A DNA stretch of 64,000 nucleotides. It comes from Amycolatopsis sp. NBRC 101858. Its GTDB lineage: Bacteria > Actinomycetota > Actinomycetes > Mycobacteriales > Pseudonocardiaceae. Positions within the stretch are counted from its first letter, which is position 1. Every line of letters begins with the position of its first letter. This document shows positions 62,564 through 64,000 of this stretch, piece after piece. Below the pieces are notes generated by a model, which was given only the letters and a program-made list of their open reading frames with translations, had not been told where the DNA came from and did no database searches. The position numbers and the translations under genes are program-made. The stretch lies in assembly GCF_030269325.1 (NCBI RefSeq), contig NZ_BSTD01000001.1, forward strand, positions 884,681 through 948,680. The letters run 5' to 3'.

Positions 62564-63440
62564 GGTTGTTGCGGGCCAGGAAGTCTTCGGCGATGTCGAG
62601 GGGGTTGCGCTTCTCCTCGGTGAACTCGACGTTCAACCGCGTCAGCTGCTCGGTCGTCAACGCCGCCGAGACGCGGTTCAGCGCCGCGGCTTCCTGCTCC
62701 GACAGCGTTCCCTTCGCGACCAGGGGCACGATGTTCTGCGCCGGGAACATGTTCTTGTCGTCCACCAGCGGCACGAACCCGTTCGCCTGGATCGTCGACG
62801 ACGTGCTGAACAGGTCCGCCACCTGGACGTCACCCGACTTCAGCGCCGCCACCGTCACCGGGCCGCCCGTGTCGGTCGTGCGGATCTCCTTGAACTCGCA
62901 GCCGTAGAGCTTCTTGATCTGGTCCTTCCAGCGGCTGCTCCACTGGCCCGGCCCGCCGAACACCAGCTCGCCGCAGCGTTTCCCCAGGTCCGAGAACGTC
63001 TTGATGCCCGACGAAGCCAGCTGCGCCCCGACCACGAGCAAGTCCTTGTCCTCGGCCGGCGCCTGGTCCAGGACTTCGAAACCCGCGGGGACCTTCTGGC
63101 GAAGCTGCGCGTAGACGTCCTGGGACGTCGTCGCGGACGTCTCCTTGTCGAAGTACCGCAACAGGTTCCCGCTGTAGTCCGGCACCACCGACAGCGACTT
63201 GTCCTGCAGCGCCTTGACGACGACCTCGCGGCTGCCGACCGGCGGCCGCACGGTCACGTTCGTCGCGCCCGCGTTCTTCAGCGCACCGGCGTAGATCTGG
63301 GCCAGCAAAAGGCTTTCCCCGACGTCGGACGCGCCGATGATGATGTCGCCGTTCGAACCACCCTCGCCCCCACCCGCCAGCGGGTTGCCGCAGCCGGCCA
63401 CCAAGACCAAGGCGGCCGCCAAAAGACCGAGCCGCTTCAT
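62553..63440 (-). CDS. Osmoprotectant (glycine betaine/choline-type) ABC substrate-binding lipoprotein
   Basis: 295 aa. Lipobox LVLVAGC-GNPL at about 12-19 gives a lipidated Cys17. Then IIIGASDVGESLLLAQIYAGAL, SLSVVPDYSGNLLRYF and KTFSDLGKRCGELVFGGPGQW, typical of OpuBC/ProX/OsmF binding proteins. Binds quaternary amines outside the membrane and delivers them to the permease. The Tyr in the PDYSGNLL segment is likely in the ligand cage. Its start overlaps the permease stop. Confidence 0.88.
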   Translation of the reverse strand: MKRLGLLAAALVLVAGCGNPLAGGGEGGSNGDIIIGASDVGESLLLAQIYAGALKNAGATNVTVRPPVGSREVVVKALQDKSLSVVPDYSGNLLRYFDKETSATTSQDVYAQLRQKVPAGFEVLDQAPAEDKDLLVVGAQLASSGIKTFSDLGKRCGELVFGGPGQWSSRWKDQIKKLYGCEFKEIRTTDTGGPVTVAALKSGDVQVADLFSTSSTIQANGFVPLVDDKNMFPAQNIVPLVAKGTLSEQEAAALNRVSAALTTEQLTRLNVEFTEEKRNPLDIAEDFLARNNLKT

Positions 63441-64000
63441 GCCGCCACCTTCTTACCGGTCGCCGCCGCCGTCGCCAGCCGGACGCCCTTGGGCACCAAA
63501 GCGCGGTTCAGCAACGCGAACAGGAGGTCGAGCACGATCGCCAGCAACGTCGTGAGCAACGCGCCCGCGATCACCTCGGAATAGTCCAAAATGGCCAGTC
63601 CGTCGAGCAGGAACCGGCCCAGGCCACCGAGTCCGACGTACGCGGCCACCGCGGCGGTCGCCACGAGCTGGAGCACGGCGTTGCGGATGCCGCCCAGCAC
63701 GAGCGGCAGCGAGATCGGCACCTCGACCTTCCAGAGCCGCTGCCAGCCGGTCATCCCGACACCCTCGGCGGCGTCGACCACGCCGTGGTCGGTCGCCTGC
63801 AGCCCGGCGTACGTGCCGGCCAGGATCGGCGGCACGGCCAGCACGACCAGGCCGATGATCGTCGAGGTGACGCTTTCGGTGAAGAGCAGGAACAGGAACG
63901 TCACGAGCCCCAGCGTCGGCAGGGCGCGGATCGCGTTGCCGGCACTCACCAAAGCGACGCCGCCGCGTCCGGTGTGGCCGACGAACAGTCCCAGCGGGAC
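63437..64000 (-). CDS. Osmoprotectant ABC permease, partial (5' end beyond window)
   Basis: Open to the window edge; 187 residues plus stop are visible, starting VPLGLFVGHTGRGGVALVSAG in frame from base 64000. Binding-protein-dependent permease with EAA loop EGVGMTGWQRLWKVEVP and several membrane helices (LPTLGLVTFLFLLFTESV, TIIGLVVLAVPPILAGTY, GALLTTLLAIVLDLLFALL). OpuBB/ProW type. Overlaps the binding-protein gene (ATGA), so the operon continues rightward, probably to an ATPase and a second permease. Confidence 0.88.
   Translation of the reverse strand, partial: VPLGLFVGHTGRGGVALVSAGNAIRALPTLGLVTFLFLLFTESVTSTIIGLVVLAVPPILAGTYAGLQATDHGVVDAAEGVGMTGWQRLWKVEVPISLPLVLGGIRNAVLQLVATAAVAAYVGLGGLGRFLLDGLAILDYSEVIAGALLTTLLAIVLDLLFALLNRALVPKGVRLATAAATGKKVAA

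Overview
This window is high-GC actinobacterial DNA, about 70 percent G+C by eye, with GC-rich third codon positions, many GTG starts and frequent ATGA, GTGA or TGATG gene overlaps. A fused 2-oxoglutarate decarboxylase (kgd), an accD-accA-fadE leucine-type operon laid out as in mycobacteria, paired FadE proteins and EspC-like type VII substrates point to the Actinomycetia. Amycolatopsis or another member of the Pseudonocardiaceae is my best guess, but this is inference. I see no tRNA, rRNA, CRISPR array or insertion sequence. Both window edges cut genes.

Layout. Positions 1-6387 (minus strand) hold a four-gene conflict-type module: a class III cyclase-like protein with a C-terminal adaptor domain, a VMAP-like protein carrying the same adaptor at its N-terminus, a MoxR AAA+ ATPase, and a vWA-like/NB-ARC STAND protein that runs off the left edge. 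From 6.5 to 16.5 kb are LtrA, a divergent XRE regulator/SDR pair, two acyl-CoA dehydrogenases behind a palindromic operator, a secreted-type amidase, and a minus operon map-GNAT-SDR-hydrolase. From 16.7 to 18.9 kb is a three-gene type VII (ESX-like) substrate cassette. From 19.0 to 25.6 kb is a predicted leucine-catabolic operon, a GDSL lipase and a TetR gene tied together by four copies of the operator GTTAGCGNNCGCTAAC. From 26 to 35 kb are an AurF-type diiron protein with a divergent TetR gene, a frameshifted DUF2306 gene, metY-metX, an FAD monooxygenase and a PadR/VOC group. From 34.5 to 43 kb are a PucR regulator, a secreted zinc protease, ald, an acyltransferase and a two-component system. 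From 43.4 to 49.1 kb are an ABC ATPase/permease pair and a one-chain double ABC exporter. From 49.1 to 54.2 kb are a 21-bp repeat cluster, two small proteins and kgd. From 54.2 to 58.6 kb is a CHAT-protease/TPR gene coupled to an unknown partner. From 58.6 to 64 kb are a GNAT enzyme, an LLM oxidoreductase whose 3' end is triplicated, LysE, an erythromycin-esterase homologue, and the start of an osmoprotectant ABC operon cut by the right edge.

The best candidates for unusual biology are the cyclase/VMAP/MoxR/NB-ARC module and the CHAT operon. Both are NTPase- or protease-gated architectures of the kind linked to biological conflict. In the first, effector and sensor share an adaptor domain that can be seen by direct comparison. 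The shared TetR operator, the 186-bp tandem triplication, the 21-bp repeat cluster and a recurring GTCCANNNNGGA word are the best non-coding signals. All family assignments come from reading translations and motifs; no database search was run.
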